Shown here piece after piece: positions 32,411 through 42,683 of a stretch of 64,000 nt of DNA. Made by a program: the position numbers and the translations under genes. The notes under the pieces were generated by a model, which saw only the letters and a program-made list of their open reading frames with translations, was not told where the DNA came from and searched no databases. Each line of letters starts with the position of its first letter. The first letter of the stretch is position 1. The DNA comes from Ambrosia x helenae (taxonomy: Eukaryota > Streptophyta > Magnoliopsida > Asterales > Asteraceae): NCBI GenBank assembly GCA_030844895.1, contig CM061232.1, forward strand, positions 82,850,555 to 82,914,554. Reading direction: 5' to 3'.

Positions 32411-32946
32411 TGTGAGCGTTGGATTTTAGCTAAAACAGGATTATACGATCATACAAGTCACAAAACCAGGTGCGGAAACCCTAGTTCTGAACAAATTGAT
32501 AAAACACAAATCACAACACAATCAAGATCATTTTCAATATCATTTCATAGATTAACTTCATTCAAAAAGCATTTACAATCAGTTTATGTTAATCTAGAAC
32601 ACACACACTATTTCTCAAAAACACCTCTGAACCTGATCTGAACCTGGACACAAATGACAACTCTCATACATTATCAAAAACACAAAAACTATATATAGGC
32701 ACTGCACATTCGCCCGTTTCATCTGGTCGAATGTGAGTGATTTCCACATTCGCCCATTCCAAATGGTCGAATGTGTCTTCATGATCTCGTCCAGTCTTCC
32801 TTCGCCCACTTCAAATCTTCCTTCGCCCAGTCTATTCTACATTCGCCCATACTTATCTACATTCGCCCCATTCTATACACCTTCGGCCAAGCTTTAACAT
32901 ATGTTAATATTGTATATCCAATCCTTAGTCGCAAAACGCATCAACA
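32411..32946 (-). repeat. 5' LTR of the 15.3 kb element
   Basis: 536 bp, with no difference from 17622-18157 found by eye. A minus-strand TATATATA lies at 32690-32697, about 250 bp from the LTR start, a plausible core promoter. The LTR is followed outside by GTAGG. Confidence 0.95.
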
Positions 32947-33097
32947 GTAGGTATTACCAAAATGCCCTTACATATCAAAACGAGCTATAAACAACTATTA
33001 CAACATACAGACACCTATACTTGGCTTTGGACATCATACTAAACATGTACTAACAAATACAAAAATGATACTATGTATTAATTTAGAATGAGGTGAA

Positions 33098-33515
33098 TAG
33101 TAACTTCCACAACATTATTTGATGTTAAATATAATTAATTTCATATTAAAACACAAACTGGGTTGATGGTGTAGTGGTATGAAGTGCATTCCTCTAATGA
33201 GAGGTCACAGTTTCGAGATTAGGCTGAGGCATTTAATTTTTAGTTTCCACAGAATTATTGAATGGTAAATAGAATTGGTTTCATATCAAATTACAAATTC
33301 GGTTGGTGGTGTAGTCGTTTGAAGTGCAATTCTCTAATGAGAGGTCAGAGGTTCAAGCCCAAGTTGTGGCGTTTTATTTAGTTTTTTTTTTTTACAGCAT
33401 TATTGAATGCTAAGCATATTGGTTTAATATAAAATCATGATTTGGGTTGGTGGTGTAGTGGTTTGAGGTGTATTTACCTAATGATAGGTCACAGGTTCGT
33501 GGCTAGGTGGTGTGG
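33098..33515 (+). repeat. Three tandem tRNA-like (SINE-head-like) units, about 140 bp each
   Basis: GGTTGRTGGTGTAGTNGTNTGA recurs at 33161, 33301 and 33445. Each copy is followed about 30 bp later by AATGAKAGGTCASAGKTTC. These resemble the A box (TGGTGTAGTGG) and B box (GGTTCRA) of a tRNA-derived pol III promoter. Upstream of each is TATTKAATGNTAA. Copies are diverged (roughly 75-85% by eye), and the middle one keeps the best B box (AGGTTCAAGCCC). No poly(A) tail separates the copies. Confidence 0.6.
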
Positions 33516-34252
33516 CATTTTATATTTTGTCTTCATTGTCGCATTGGAACCCTAATAAACCACAAGAATCATGGCAGCGAACGCACGACAATGCACCCAG
33601 AAACCCTGCTAGTTATAGTAATTGTAAAATAAGAAAAGTAAATGATTTAATCAAACAAATGATACTAAATATATTATACAAAACATCTATATTCATAAAA
33701 ATATGTTGATTAAAGAATTAAATTTTTAAATCTTTATCTGTATATATAATATGCACATGACAGTTAGTAATGCCATCCCCATCCTTAAATTTCTGTGAAA
33801 AAGTTTAGGTTATAAATAACCCAATTAACTCAATATTTATTAATTTATATTTTTTATCTTTATCTTTGTCTTTTTATTTATCTTTATTATTACCTTTCTA
33901 TATAATAATAAAAATTTTATGATTATCTTATTTCTCTTTCATATGAAATAATATTATTAAATTATAATTTCACGTTTATCTCAAATGTTATTTAATATTT
34001 ACATTCTTAACTAATTCTTTTTATTTTCGCATATTAAAAATTATTTAATATTTTATTAATAAAAAACTACACATTTAAGACTACCGCCTCAATCATGCCT
34101 TGCAATAGTTGTTTCTACCTTTGTACCTCATCCAACCATACATTATCGCTTTAATATACATTTTCATTCTTATTCACATAATTAAAACTGTTGCTTTATC
34201 ATATTATAGTAAATTAATTTTATGCTACATCATAACACATATTTTATCTTAA
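33516..34252. other. AT-rich non-coding DNA
   Basis: I see no gene, no terminal repeats and no RNA gene. It is long T-rich and A-rich sequence with frequent ATATTA words. Confidence 0.6.
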
Positions 34253-34290
34253 CTAGGTTTTTATCCGGCCGCGCGCTGCAGCAGCGTTAA
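34253..34290 (-). mobile_element. Possible Helitron 3' end
   Basis: On the minus strand a GC-rich inverted repeat (GCTGCTGCAGC and CGCGCGGCCGG) is followed by ATAAAAACCTAG and then T. Helitrons end in a hairpin, a short spacer and CTRR before a T. The hairpin is not as clean as the one at 63070-63087. If real, the body extends rightwards and would include the LRR gene fragment at 36082-36696, but no 5' end could be fixed. Confidence 0.35.
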
Positions 34291-36081
34291 TCTGATTTAG
34301 ACAATAACCTGGTAGTTCTTGTGGAATAAATATAAAAAAACAAAAACAAATAATATTATGAATAACTTGTAAACTCGATTTTGTTTTACTAACCATCATA
34401 TGAAAACACAACGAACAAAAAGCTATAAATTGAACTACATTGTTTGAGTTTAACACTTTAACCTTCATCTAAGGCTTTCCAAAACACCATATCAACAGAA
34501 GTAATCATTAGCGAAGCCAAATCCAACCATACGCCAACAATCTTGAGCTCCGCAGGTACTATAACATCAACATTGGTCGCAACCCATAAACCTACACGTC
34601 AACCCATCCCAGTGACTATGCTGTATATATGTGCGTTAAAACGAATCATTATCCAGTGTGAACTCAAGAGCTGCACATCTAATTCCCAAAGCCCCAGCCA
34701 GTCAAACAAACATTTTCATTAATAAACCTTAACCCTCAAATCACTCAAATATTCGTCAATTCAAATGTGAAACCATGTCTCTTGCCATGTATTTTCTAGT
34801 CAAATCAACTCAGCATAGCTTACGCAGAAGATGGCAACCAAGTTCAAGTTCTGGTTGTGATTATGATTTTTTTTTAAAACAAGGCGACGATGTAAACCTT
34901 TTAAAATCAGAGTACGATCAAACCTCTAAACATAACACTAACACATTTCACATTATCACAAATACACATCAATTCAGTATATCACAAATCTAAAAAAACA
35001 AAACACATACCTTCACATGCTTCCCGGATTGCATCTAAAGGTTTAAGCTAAACTTCACTCGTGATTGAACGCCCAGAGAGATTCTGATGTAAATGCGTAG
35101 GGTATGCCGGTAACCGCATTCTGCTGGCAAACTCCAAACAAAATACCTATGACACATGTCTGTTTATTGCCAAAAAAAACACCTATAAACAACAGATTGC
35201 TTACTTTTCTTTCAGCATTTTATTAACCCCTCACTATTTATTTATGTTCAAAAGATTTTTTTAATATGAGTTTTTCTAAGCTTATAAAAAAAATTCATAA
35301 CTTCCTAACCATGAAATCATAACTTAATTATCCTTTCAATCCATATCTACTCAATTTCTATATGTTGTATCTAAGCATTGAATCATACTTAGACCAACAG
35401 ACCAACAAATCACTATCAATTATAATTACAAAGTTAATCCATGAGTAATACTTACCTTTCAATGATGAGGATGAACCCGCCTGGTGATCCTTTAGTTTGA
35501 TCACCTAGTTTCATTTGTAAAAGGATAACTTTAATACCTCTATTCAACAACATAATAGTCTCATAAAGACCACATTTTACAACATGAATGGCATAAAAAG
35601 AGAAACACACAGTTGTTTGTTGAATATATAGAGAATTAGAGATGAAACCTGTTGAATGCCCCATGGATGACGCATTGAGAAAGCCGTTACAGATTGCAAA
35701 ATCTTCTAACCTGCGTAAACATTGCTGCTCAGATGTTAGTCAATATCCGTTCTATATGCTGATATAGTATCATAATGATAACAATGTAAGCCCATTAAAT
35801 CGTTCATATATACTCAATATCCCCATCTTCTCTCTATCGTTCTATTAACCAATGAGTTAAATATAATTACAGAAACGGTAGTAAGTTACATCTTTGAATT
35901 TTGTATGCATTATACATATACTTTTAAATAGCTTTCAACACGTTTGACCTATTCTCGCTCTTAGGTAAAGTTATGGTTTGACCATATGACCTTTGAGATA
36001 AAAGACAACCAAAGCGACCCATTAATAAATAAAGTGGTCAAAACTGACATCTATGCACAATACAAAAGAAAGGATATATAC
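34291..36081. other. Non-coding DNA, candidate Helitron body or 3' part of the gene fragment
   Basis: No further LRR or kinase exons could be recognised below 36082 on the minus strand. The small ORFs here (for example at 35664-35452) lack recognisable domains. Confidence 0.4.
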
Positions 36082-36696
36082 CTTGGAAGATATTCCAAGC
36101 ACTTGGGTATGCGCTCGGTGAGAAAATTATACGAAAAGCCCGCAAATTCTAAGCACGATAAATGAAAAAAACCATGTTTATTCTCATCCGAGGCATTAGC
36201 ATAAGAACCAGGAATTGTTCCATGTAGTCTATTTCTATCTAACTGATGATCTTTAAGGTTCTGAAGATTACCAATCTTGGAAGTCAATTGGCCCGTTAGC
36301 CCATTCGATTCTAGGTTTCTGTACCAACATAAATCACTTATAAAAAAACACAAACTTCATCATTTGGTGCAAGTCAAGCAATATTTTCACTTACATTGTA
36401 ATGATGCTAACCAAATTACCGATTTTAGAAGGAATCGGCCCGGTTAGCTCGTTCTTCCCCAAGTCTAGGATCTTGAGATGCTTCAATGACCCAATTGACA
36501 TAGGTATTGTACCAATGAGTTTGTTTCAATGTAAATTCCTACATTAATAAAAATTAACCTATCGATTTTTGATTTCTTTATAATATATTATAAGTAAAAT
36601 AAAATATAAAAAAGGAAAAATTACAGTTCTTGTAAAGTAGAGAGCAGAAAGAGTTCTTCAGCAATGAATCCCTTAATGGAAGAACCAGATATATTA
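36082..36696 (-). pseudogene. LRR receptor-kinase gene fragment, three spliced exons
   Basis: Three consecutive exons fit with GT-AG borders: 36696-36625 (72 nt, NISGSSIKGF...LSTLQEL), 36538-36395 (144 nt, KLIGTIPMSIGSLKHLKILD) and 36318-36082 (NLESNGLTGQ ... SYNFLTERIPKCLEYLPR). The 72-nt LRR periodicity and the closing IPKCLEYLPR block match the ectodomain of LRR receptor-like kinases of the At1g63430/At5g41180 type, from memory of the family. Exon 2 contains an in-frame TGA where a Gly codon is expected (LH-stop-NKLIG). No kinase, transmembrane segment or signal peptide is present. I take it as a broken gene copy or a captured fragment. Phases agree across all three exons. Confidence 0.8.
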
Positions 36697-37102
36697 CTGC
36701 ACAATCAAAATTTTAGAACACTTGTAAGCTTCATCACAAACAAAAATAAATAAATAGCACCTCAACAATAACAACTTGCTTAAATTTGCATAACAAAAAA
36801 ATAATAATAACAACTTGAATTCCAGAAGAATTCCATCCTGATAAAATCTAAATCGATTGACAGAACAGAAGGCCGTCCGGTCAAGACCAGGGCCGGTTTC
36901 TTCCTCTTCTTCCTTCGATTCTCTCTGCTTCCTCTTCCGCGTCTCATTCTCTCTCTATTCTCTGTTTCTCTCTCTAAACCATCAGATTAGTGGGTGTGTG
37001 TAGTGTGTTGTTGAAGGTAAGACCGCCGGTAGGCGGAGGCGAGATCTGCGTCGTGTCTCCGTCGGGGGAGGTGGTGGCTAACCTCATGCTTCCCCTCCTG
37101 AT
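36697..37102. other. Non-coding DNA upstream of the LRR fragment
   Basis: On the minus strand a pyrimidine/purine-rich leader-like stretch can be seen around 36900-36980. A short frame starting MRLATTSPDGDTTQIS at about 37088 could be the start of a first exon, but I do not recognise it. Confidence 0.35.
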
Positions 37103-37119
37103 CCACACACACACACACA

Positions 37120-37197
<78 letters not shown>
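37103..37197. repeat. Compound microsatellite (CA)n(CT)n
   Basis: About nine CA repeats followed by about 38 CT repeats. The Arg/Glu-repeat ORFs on the minus strand arise from this repeat. Confidence 0.97.
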
Positions 37198-37200
<3 letters not shown>

Positions 37201-38640
37201 GTATACATGAGGTCTCTTTCATCTCTATATGAGAGAGAGAGTGAAAAAAAATAAAAAGGGCAATTAATTTTGACGCGTAGCTACATTTGGATGTATTAAA
37301 GGACAGGGCTCTGCCACGTGCTGGAGTGGTGATGACTCTGGCACTATCATAGACACGTGTTGAGGGTTGAGAAATGCCAGCAAAGTAAAGAAAAAAAACT
37401 AACATAAGTATGGTTGATTTAGGAATTGAACCTGAGTAGATCCAGCAGCACAACAAAAATGAGACCATCTGTGCCACAACACTTTTTATTATCACAATTG
37501 AAATCATAGGTATTTAATATAACAAAACAAACAAAAATAATAAAAAATAATAAAAGTACTGCTCAATTTGATTGGTTTGTTAATATATTGTAATATTAGA
37601 TTTGTCTAGCATTGGGATATAACCTAATTAATCGATAAAACAATAGTGTTAAAAAAATAAAAGAAAAGAAAAGAAAAGAAAAGAAAAGAAAAATATTAAA
37701 AGAAAGAAAAGAAAATAAAATCTTCGTCATTTATAAATAAATTTAAGATTATGATCTTTAAGCAAAATGGTCAATTTACTTTAAAGTTAACTGAAAAGTT
37801 TACATTAGTTAATTTGGAATTGGTTCAAATAAGAACGTTTGGTCAAATTGAAAATTGAGAAAACTATTTTGGACCACATATTTCTTTAAAACAAATTTTT
37901 TTTTCTTTTAATCGCTCCTTTTTATGCAGGAATTTTTATTTTTATTTTTTTTCAATATACACATGTATAATGCAATATACATATTTGTATAGCTGAAAAT
38001 GCTATATACACATATGTATAAATGAAAAAAAATAAAAAAAAATTTCTTGCATAAAAATGTGCATTAAAGCAAAAAAAAATTATATGAAATGTGTGATTCA
38101 GAATGGTTATTTGAGTTCTCAAATAGGGGTTGGTTCTCTTATGATCCACACCTTAGGTAGTTTAAAAGACAAAAAACTTGCAAAAATTAGTCATAAAGAA
38201 CATTTTTCATGCCTTTTAAAGATAAATGACAAATGGTGTAATTTTATAAATAAATAAATAAATAAAGGGCAATGTATTTTTGTTTTTTATTAAATTCATT
38301 ATAATCTATACAACCATCGTTACAACATAAAAGGGTTAAGATAAAGTGTCTTTTGTAGATATAGACAACATGTCTACCCAATTTACATTCCTAGGCTCTA
38401 AAAGTTTTTCAAAAAGAGAATGATTGCTATCTTACAAGCGTCGTGACGAAAACAAGAGGACCGTTACAAATTACCATCACACGTGTTTCAACAAACGTAA
38501 ACATAAATAGAAGTTTGTTGTATAAAGAAAAATCGTCGCTAGAATCATTTAGGTAAAAATAACTTGATCAATGTTTTATCATCTCGTAACTAAAAGGTTT
38601 AGGGACGGACGGGCAAAACATAAGTTTATACACTTTCTCA
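37198..38640. other. AT-rich non-coding DNA with an (AAAAG)n microsatellite
   Basis: AAAAG repeats lie at about 37660-37692. ATATACACATRTGTATA-type near-palindromes lie at 37955-38025. No gene is seen. Confidence 0.6.
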
Positions 38641-39005
38641 TCTTTAGACTATCAGGAGTGGGGGCGGGAGAGGGGCGGGGGAAGGGGGGGAACACCGCCG
38701 CCGGTAGGGCGGGAAGGCTGGCGTGGGGCGGAGGGCGGGAGGGGATTCACCGGTGTGGGGGGAGTGTGGGGGGACACGTGGCATCGTGGCATTGGGCCAA
38801 TTTTTAAACGGTAACATTTAAAAAAAAAACAAAACAAAACAAAACAAAATTTAATTTTTCAAACGGTAACATTAACGGTCAAAAAAAAAATTTATAAATT
38901 ACCCCCATTTCACTACAAAACACCCACTTTAACCAATTTTTATACACTTTTCAACCAAATTTTATACACTTTTCATCCAAATTTTATACACTTCCTCAAC
39001 CAAAA
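38641..39005 (+). other. G-rich terminal region of a degraded Harbinger-like element
   Basis: Very G-rich stretch (38655-38775; AGGGGCGGGGGAAGGGGGGG), then TTTAAACGGTAACATT repeated at 38803 and 38858, then a leader before MNPYNRG. G-rich termini next to an ORF1-like gene are also seen in the Harbinger element at 43648-45670. A matching right end was not found. Confidence 0.45.
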
Positions 39006-40250
39006 ATGAACCCATACAACCGAGGCTTCGACCCGAACAACCCATACGCGTTTGTCCCAAACCCGAATACACCACCGGTTCGCCCGATCCCAAACCGTCC
39101 ACCCATTCCTTCACCTTATCCCGACTACGCGGGTTATGCGGGTTTCATTAGTGGGCAAATTTATCCGAATTTCCCATTCAATGATTCTCCCGTTTCTTCA
39201 CAACTTCCTTTAACCCAAACCGTACCCGAAACACAACCCCAAAATGTCGCGGGATCATCTTCGGGTAAAACCCCCCTGCAAGAAGAAGTCACAGGAGGAA
39301 GACCCCGGAGGAGAAAGCAATAGCCGCCGCTATCCGCCAACCACTTAAGTGGACACCCGATGAAGAGCTCGCTTTAACGAAAGCGTGGATAAGCGAGTCG
39401 GAAAAAGAGCAAGGTATTTCTAATAATTTTTTTAACATGATTTTTATTTGTAATATTGCTAATATTTTTTTTTTTTTTTGTAGGAACTAGTCGCCATAAA
39501 ATCGACTTTTGGAACGACATAAACAACGCGTTCCATGGGTTGATGGGACGAGAGTTCTATCGAGCAAACGATAGTCTCTCGTCCAAGTGGACAGAGATAA
39601 ACAGGGCAATGAACTCGTTTCATCCGCATTATTATTACGCAAGAAACAATCCAAGAAGCGGTGAAACGGACACCGACAGCCTAACCCGGTCGCTGTTAGC
39701 GTTTCGTAACGAAACCGGTCTCGAATTCAAGTTTCTTCATTGTTGGGAAATCGCCAAGAACCACTCAAAATGGGCGTACGTCCCCACTGCAAGCAACTCC
39801 GCAAAAAGGTCGAAAACAAATTCGTCAAGAAACCGTCAAACTGATCCTGAAAACGTAGAAGCCGTTAATTTGGATGAAGACGAGTTTGAAGAGGAATTGA
39901 GTCGCCCACCCGGTCGAGATAAGTCAAAAAAGAGGGCGCAAAAATCTACTGCCTCGGGTTCGGGTTCTGGATCAACCGGCGCCTACAACGCTGACTTGCA
40001 AGATTTAAATGCCACCATGATTCAGTTCAATACGATTCAAGAAAAAATGCTCGAGGAGAAAAAAAATATTCGCGAAGCGTTTGAAAAAAAGTTGACTATG
40101 AAAGAGCGCAAATTGTCTATCAAAGAGCAGCGCGAAAAACGCGAGGATATGAAACTTCTCGCCATGAGCACCGAGCATCTTCAAGGGCCGGAGTTAGAGA
40201 TGACGCTTCAAATGAAGCGTGATATTATGGAAAAATATAATATTAACTGA
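39006..40250 (+). pseudogene. PIF/Harbinger ORF1-like gene (Myb/SANT plus NAM-associated C-terminal type), frameshifted
   Basis: Exon 1 (39006-39413) begins with a Pro/Asn-rich stretch and ends in a Myb/SANT-like segment KWTPDEELALTKAW. The intron is 39414-39483 (GT...TAG). Exon 2 (39484-40250) continues the SANT-like fold (DFWNDINNAFHGLMG, SSKWTEINRAM) and a basic, then Glu/Lys-rich helical C-terminus (KMLEEKKNIREAFEKKL) like the NAM-associated C-terminal domain. ORF1 proteins of this type bind DNA and partner the Harbinger transposase; many are annotated as glutathione S-transferase T3-like or NAM-associated. The ATG frame stops at 39323, and the SANT frame is offset by one nucleotide, probably at the C-run near 39273. 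No DDE transposase is nearby. Confidence 0.7.
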
Positions 40251-40575
40251 TTTGTTAGTCTTTAATTTTTTTCGGTTTTTTTTGTATTTTTTTTAATTTT
40301 CTAGGTTTTTTTTTTGTATTTTTATAGGTTTTTATTAATTAAAAATATTTATTATTACATGTCACAATTTTGTAAGCTCGGGATTCTTTTTCCCGCACCT
40401 TTTATTTTTAGCACTCGTATTCTATTTATTAATTAAAAAATATCTATCATATATATCTCATCTCCAAATATCGTTTTATAATTATAAATCTTCATTACAT
40501 CGGTAAAACGTACTTTAACTTAGCTCAAAACACCATTTTATAATTATAAAAAACTGAGAAACATACGCTTTTGTT

Positions 40576-40637
<62 letters not shown>

Positions 40638-41600
40638 TTTTGTGTATGCATGGTCGTGTGATATATAATAATAATAAAGACATGTAAACAATTTTCGGAT
40701 TGTTTTATTAATTATAACAACTAATTAGACTCGGGCGCGTTGTGACACTGGTATAATATTACAAACATCAAACGAATTAGTCGAAAAGTTATGTAATGCG
40801 TTAAAGGACGAAAGGAATAGACTCTGAACTTTAGAAACTCGAGTGAGTCAAAAATATATTTTAGAAATTTCTTAAACATAGAGATAAATTAGTTCATTAA
40901 AAAAGAAATTAGTTAAATAAACGTGTATTATAGGTAAATTGACACGTATAATTGAAACTACATATTCATATCAATGGCAGAAATTTAACGGGTCGAAACA
41001 TAGGACTGGAAACGTACATAAATAAGCTAAAAACGGTATTATATTTGACCTGACTTGTTTCCTCCAAAAAAAGGTGTGCGTCGAAACATATATCAACTCA
41101 AATTTATACTAAAATATAAATTGCAATTTTAATAATAAACGACCCATATTAACACGCATGTATCGACGTAGCCAGTTCAACTCAATGTACGGCTGATTCA
41201 AAACGTAAAGTAATTCAAATTTAGACAGATTGGTTCTTTAAAAATGAAATTAGCGAATGAAAATCTAAAGAAAATAATAGGTTAAAAACGTATATTATAT
41301 ACGATACAAGGGCAAAGTTGAAACATTATAAACTTAAGTGATATTAAACATTAAGAGTAGCGAATGTAAAGGACTAATATTGCAATACGATGGAAGTTAG
41401 GGTTGGAAAAGCAAGGGACTAAAAATGCAAAAGAAAAAGCAAAAGACCAAAAACGCAATTTGCTCAAAGCACAAAAATGACAATTTGATTAAACTAAAAC
41501 CAAAGGCCCAAAAATGAAATTTACAAAATAAAAAACTGGAGTAAATAAAGGATAATGTAAAAGTTGAGGGACTGAAGGCGGAAATGCTACATGCACTCTC
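40251..41600. other. AT-rich non-coding DNA with (AAT)n
   Basis: An (AAT)n microsatellite of about 20 units lies at 40577-40637. No gene or terminal repeats are seen in the remainder. Confidence 0.6.
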
Positions 41601-41603
41601 TCT

Positions 41604-41618
41604 TATTATTATTATTAT

Positions 41619-41651
<33 letters not shown>

Positions 41652-41840
41652 CACTACTACTACCACTACCACTACCACTACCACCACTACCACTACCACC
41701 ACTACCACTACCACTACCACTACCACTACCACTACCACTACCACTACCACTACTACCACTACTACCACTACTACTACCACTACTACTACCACGACTACTA
41801 CTACTACTACTACTACTATTATTATTATTATAATAATAAT
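41604..41840. repeat. Compound trinucleotide microsatellite, TTA/CTA/CCA with mirror order
   Basis: The order runs TTA, CTA, interleaved CCA and CTA, then CTA, TTA and TAA, so it is roughly symmetrical about its centre. The homopolymer-coding ORFs (Thr, Val, Ser, Leu) on both strands are artefacts of it. Confidence 0.95.
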
Positions 41841-41849
41841 AACTACGGT

Positions 41850-42267
41850 GCAAATGAGCTGAGGCCGAGCTCAGCTAGGCTCAAGCTCGAGATCAATTGA
41901 CTTATGAAAGCTCGGTTCGTAGGCAGTTTCTCAAGCTCGAGCTCGGCTCATCTGTTGTTTAATATATTATATAAAAATAATATAAATAATAGGCTCACGA
42001 GCTTGATAATTGAATCTCGGGCCGGCTCGTATACTAAACAACTTTAAATGAGGGGTACGTATTAGTATATATTAATAAAATTAATATTACATAAAGGCTT
42101 GACAAGGCTCGAGAGCCTGATGGGCTTCACAAGCCAAGCTCAAGCGCGGGATTGATAAATAAATAAACTTTGTTTTAGGCTCAGGCTCTCTCGAGCTCGA
42201 TAAGTCTCGGCTCGTTTCGAGCTTTTTCTCGAATAGCTTGCAAGCCACTCGCTTCGTTTGCACCCCT
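41850..42267. mobile_element. hAT-like MITE upstream of the subtilase gene
   Basis: Left end GGTGCAAATGAGCTGAG, right end CGCTTCGTTTGCACCCCTA. Inside are many GAGCTCG/CTCGAGC words and subterminal inverted copies, a known style of plant hAT MITEs. The left terminus is eroded into the adjacent microsatellite, so the 8-bp duplication cannot be read. Confidence 0.6.
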
Positions 42268-42617
42268 ACTCTTAGCACAACTCGAGCTTTGAGCGAGTAG
42301 ATGTCAGTAGCTTATGAGTAGTTCAACTTGTGTATAGTCCTAGAAACCAATCTTACCTCAAACATGCTAGAATAGAAACATGAGGCCTTAACATGATTTA
42401 CTAATTTCTATGGATTTAGTCTAACCCAACGATCTAATCCCAATGGGGATGGTATGCTATTAGCAATGCGCATGCGCAAGCATCCACCAAAACCAATCTT
42501 TACAATATTACCCATCCATCTATCTACCATATGCCCACTTTAAATTTCAAGGCTTAGTGCTTCTTTTCTCTCTCTACATTGCTTTCTCTATCTAAACATT
42601 GCACATGTTCTTTTATG

Positions 42618-42625
42618 TATAAATA
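42618..42625 (+). promoter_or_regulatory. TATA box of the subtilase gene
   Basis: TATAAATA lies 59-66 bp upstream of the chosen ATG (42684). It would place the transcription start near 42650 and give a short 5' UTR. A CT-rich stretch (42563-42592) lies just upstream. Confidence 0.6.
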
Positions 42626-42683
42626 TAGAGATGTATGTGTTTGTTATGAAGGCAAGTGTGACTTAAAAAAAACAGACAAAAAC

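Larger units (their letters stand above)
17622..32946 (-). mobile_element. Complete Sirevirus-type copia retrotransposon, 15.3 kb
   Basis: Two 536-bp LTRs (17622-18157 and 32411-32946) appear identical by eye. Flanking 5-bp duplications GTAGG lie at 17617-17621 and 32947-32951. On the minus strand: 5' LTR, tRNA-Met primer site, leader, gag (31750-27719), pol (27718-24266), a 2.4 kb spacer, an extra ORF (21824-18171), purine tract and 3' LTR. All three ORFs are uninterrupted. Large gag, tRNA-Met priming, repeated purine tracts and an extra ORF 3' of pol are the Sirevirus pattern. The size is well above the 9-11 kb I know for the genus. Identical LTRs imply recent insertion, possibly an active element. 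Confidence 0.95.

Noticed and set aside
33161..33510. Functional tRNA genes
   Set aside because: The A/B-box-like words are present but no complete cloverleaf with acceptor stem and anticodon arm could be formed by eye.
36974..37507. 177-aa ORF with a long Arg-Glu repeat
   Set aside because: Produced by the (CT)n microsatellite; no domain on either side.
41397..41862. Overlapping ORFs coding for poly-Thr, poly-Val, poly-Ser and poly-Leu
   Set aside because: All frames of a trinucleotide microsatellite stay open; no sign of selection on protein.
42579..42683. Upstream in-frame ATG as the start of the subtilase
   Set aside because: It precedes the TATA box-derived start and would bury the signal peptide 35 residues inside the protein.
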